Source of the DNA: Chondrilla cf. caribensis
Taxonomy: Eukaryota > Porifera > Demospongiae > Chondrillida > Chondrillidae
Direction of reading: 5' to 3'
NCBI GenBank assembly: GCA_964020155.1
Contig: OZ026553.1
Span: forward strand, 5,139,009-5,203,008
DNA length: 64,000 bases
Shown here: positions 63,999 through 64,000 of the stretch, piece by piece
Layout: every line of letters begins with the position of its first letter
How positions within the stretch are numbered: position 1 is the stretch's first letter
Translations under genes and position numbers: made by a program
The notes under the pieces: generated by a model
What the model was told of the DNA's origin: nothing
What the model saw: only the letters and a program-made list of their open reading frames with translations
Database searches by the model: none

Positions 63999-64000
63999 CA

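Overview
This is an animal (eukaryotic) genomic window. Its protein-coding genes are split by GT-AG introns, and several are recognisable metazoan orthologues: nurim, ch-TOG/XMAP215, mitochondrial ribosomal protein uS12m, NF-YA, a forkhead factor and SERGEF. Intergenic gaps are short, several gene pairs are head-to-head, and introns are rich in TACG/TATG-type and (CA)n simple repeats. An early-branching invertebrate such as a sponge would fit, but that is inference; nothing here fixes the species.

Layout. (1) 1-22,300 is a satellite block with no credible gene. A 187-bp repeat (A) forms about 14 head-to-tail copies at 1,975-4,615. A 358-bp repeat (B) forms about 42 copies at 6,300-21,370. Diverged A and B units alternate on both outer flanks. 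(2) 22,569-25,953 is the nurim gene (-), with a degenerate hAT-like element and a probable retroelement tail in its last intron. (3) 26,291-42,756 is a 34-exon ch-TOG/XMAP215 gene (+). TOG2 is duplicated in tandem, TOG3 and TOG4 appear to be missing, and many introns carry minisatellites built on splice-site sequence. (4) 43,298-45,887 holds a one-exon FYVE-like zinc-finger gene and MRPS12 (both -). (5) 46,064-47,559 is a compact NF-YA gene (+), sharing a 176-bp CCAAT-rich promoter region with MRPS12. (6) 47,844-52,221 holds three tandem four-exon paralogues of a family I do not recognise: a charged helical core with a Pro-rich tail, one member also being His-rich. (7) 52,808-54,324 is a forkhead gene (-) and 54,483-57,213 is SERGEF (+), sharing a 158-bp promoter with an overlapping CRE and E-box. 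(8) 57,629-59,791 holds the last three recognisable exons of a coiled-coil/IQ-motif gene (-). (9) 60,000-64,000 holds a minisatellite, weak exon candidates, a 164-aa single-exon protein with an amphipathic C-terminus, and the end of a coiled-coil plus PHD-finger protein that looks transposase-derived.

The genes do not form one pathway. Nurim, ch-TOG, uS12m, NF-YA, FOX and SERGEF are housekeeping or regulatory genes packed closely together. The most unusual items are the ch-TOG domain rearrangement with a conversion-like tract, minisatellites that copy exon-intron boundaries, the three-gene Pro/His-rich family, and the B satellite with a long hairpin in each unit and higher-order periodicity. 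Exon borders were read by eye from GT-AG sites, phase continuity and remembered family sequences; no alignment or search was run.
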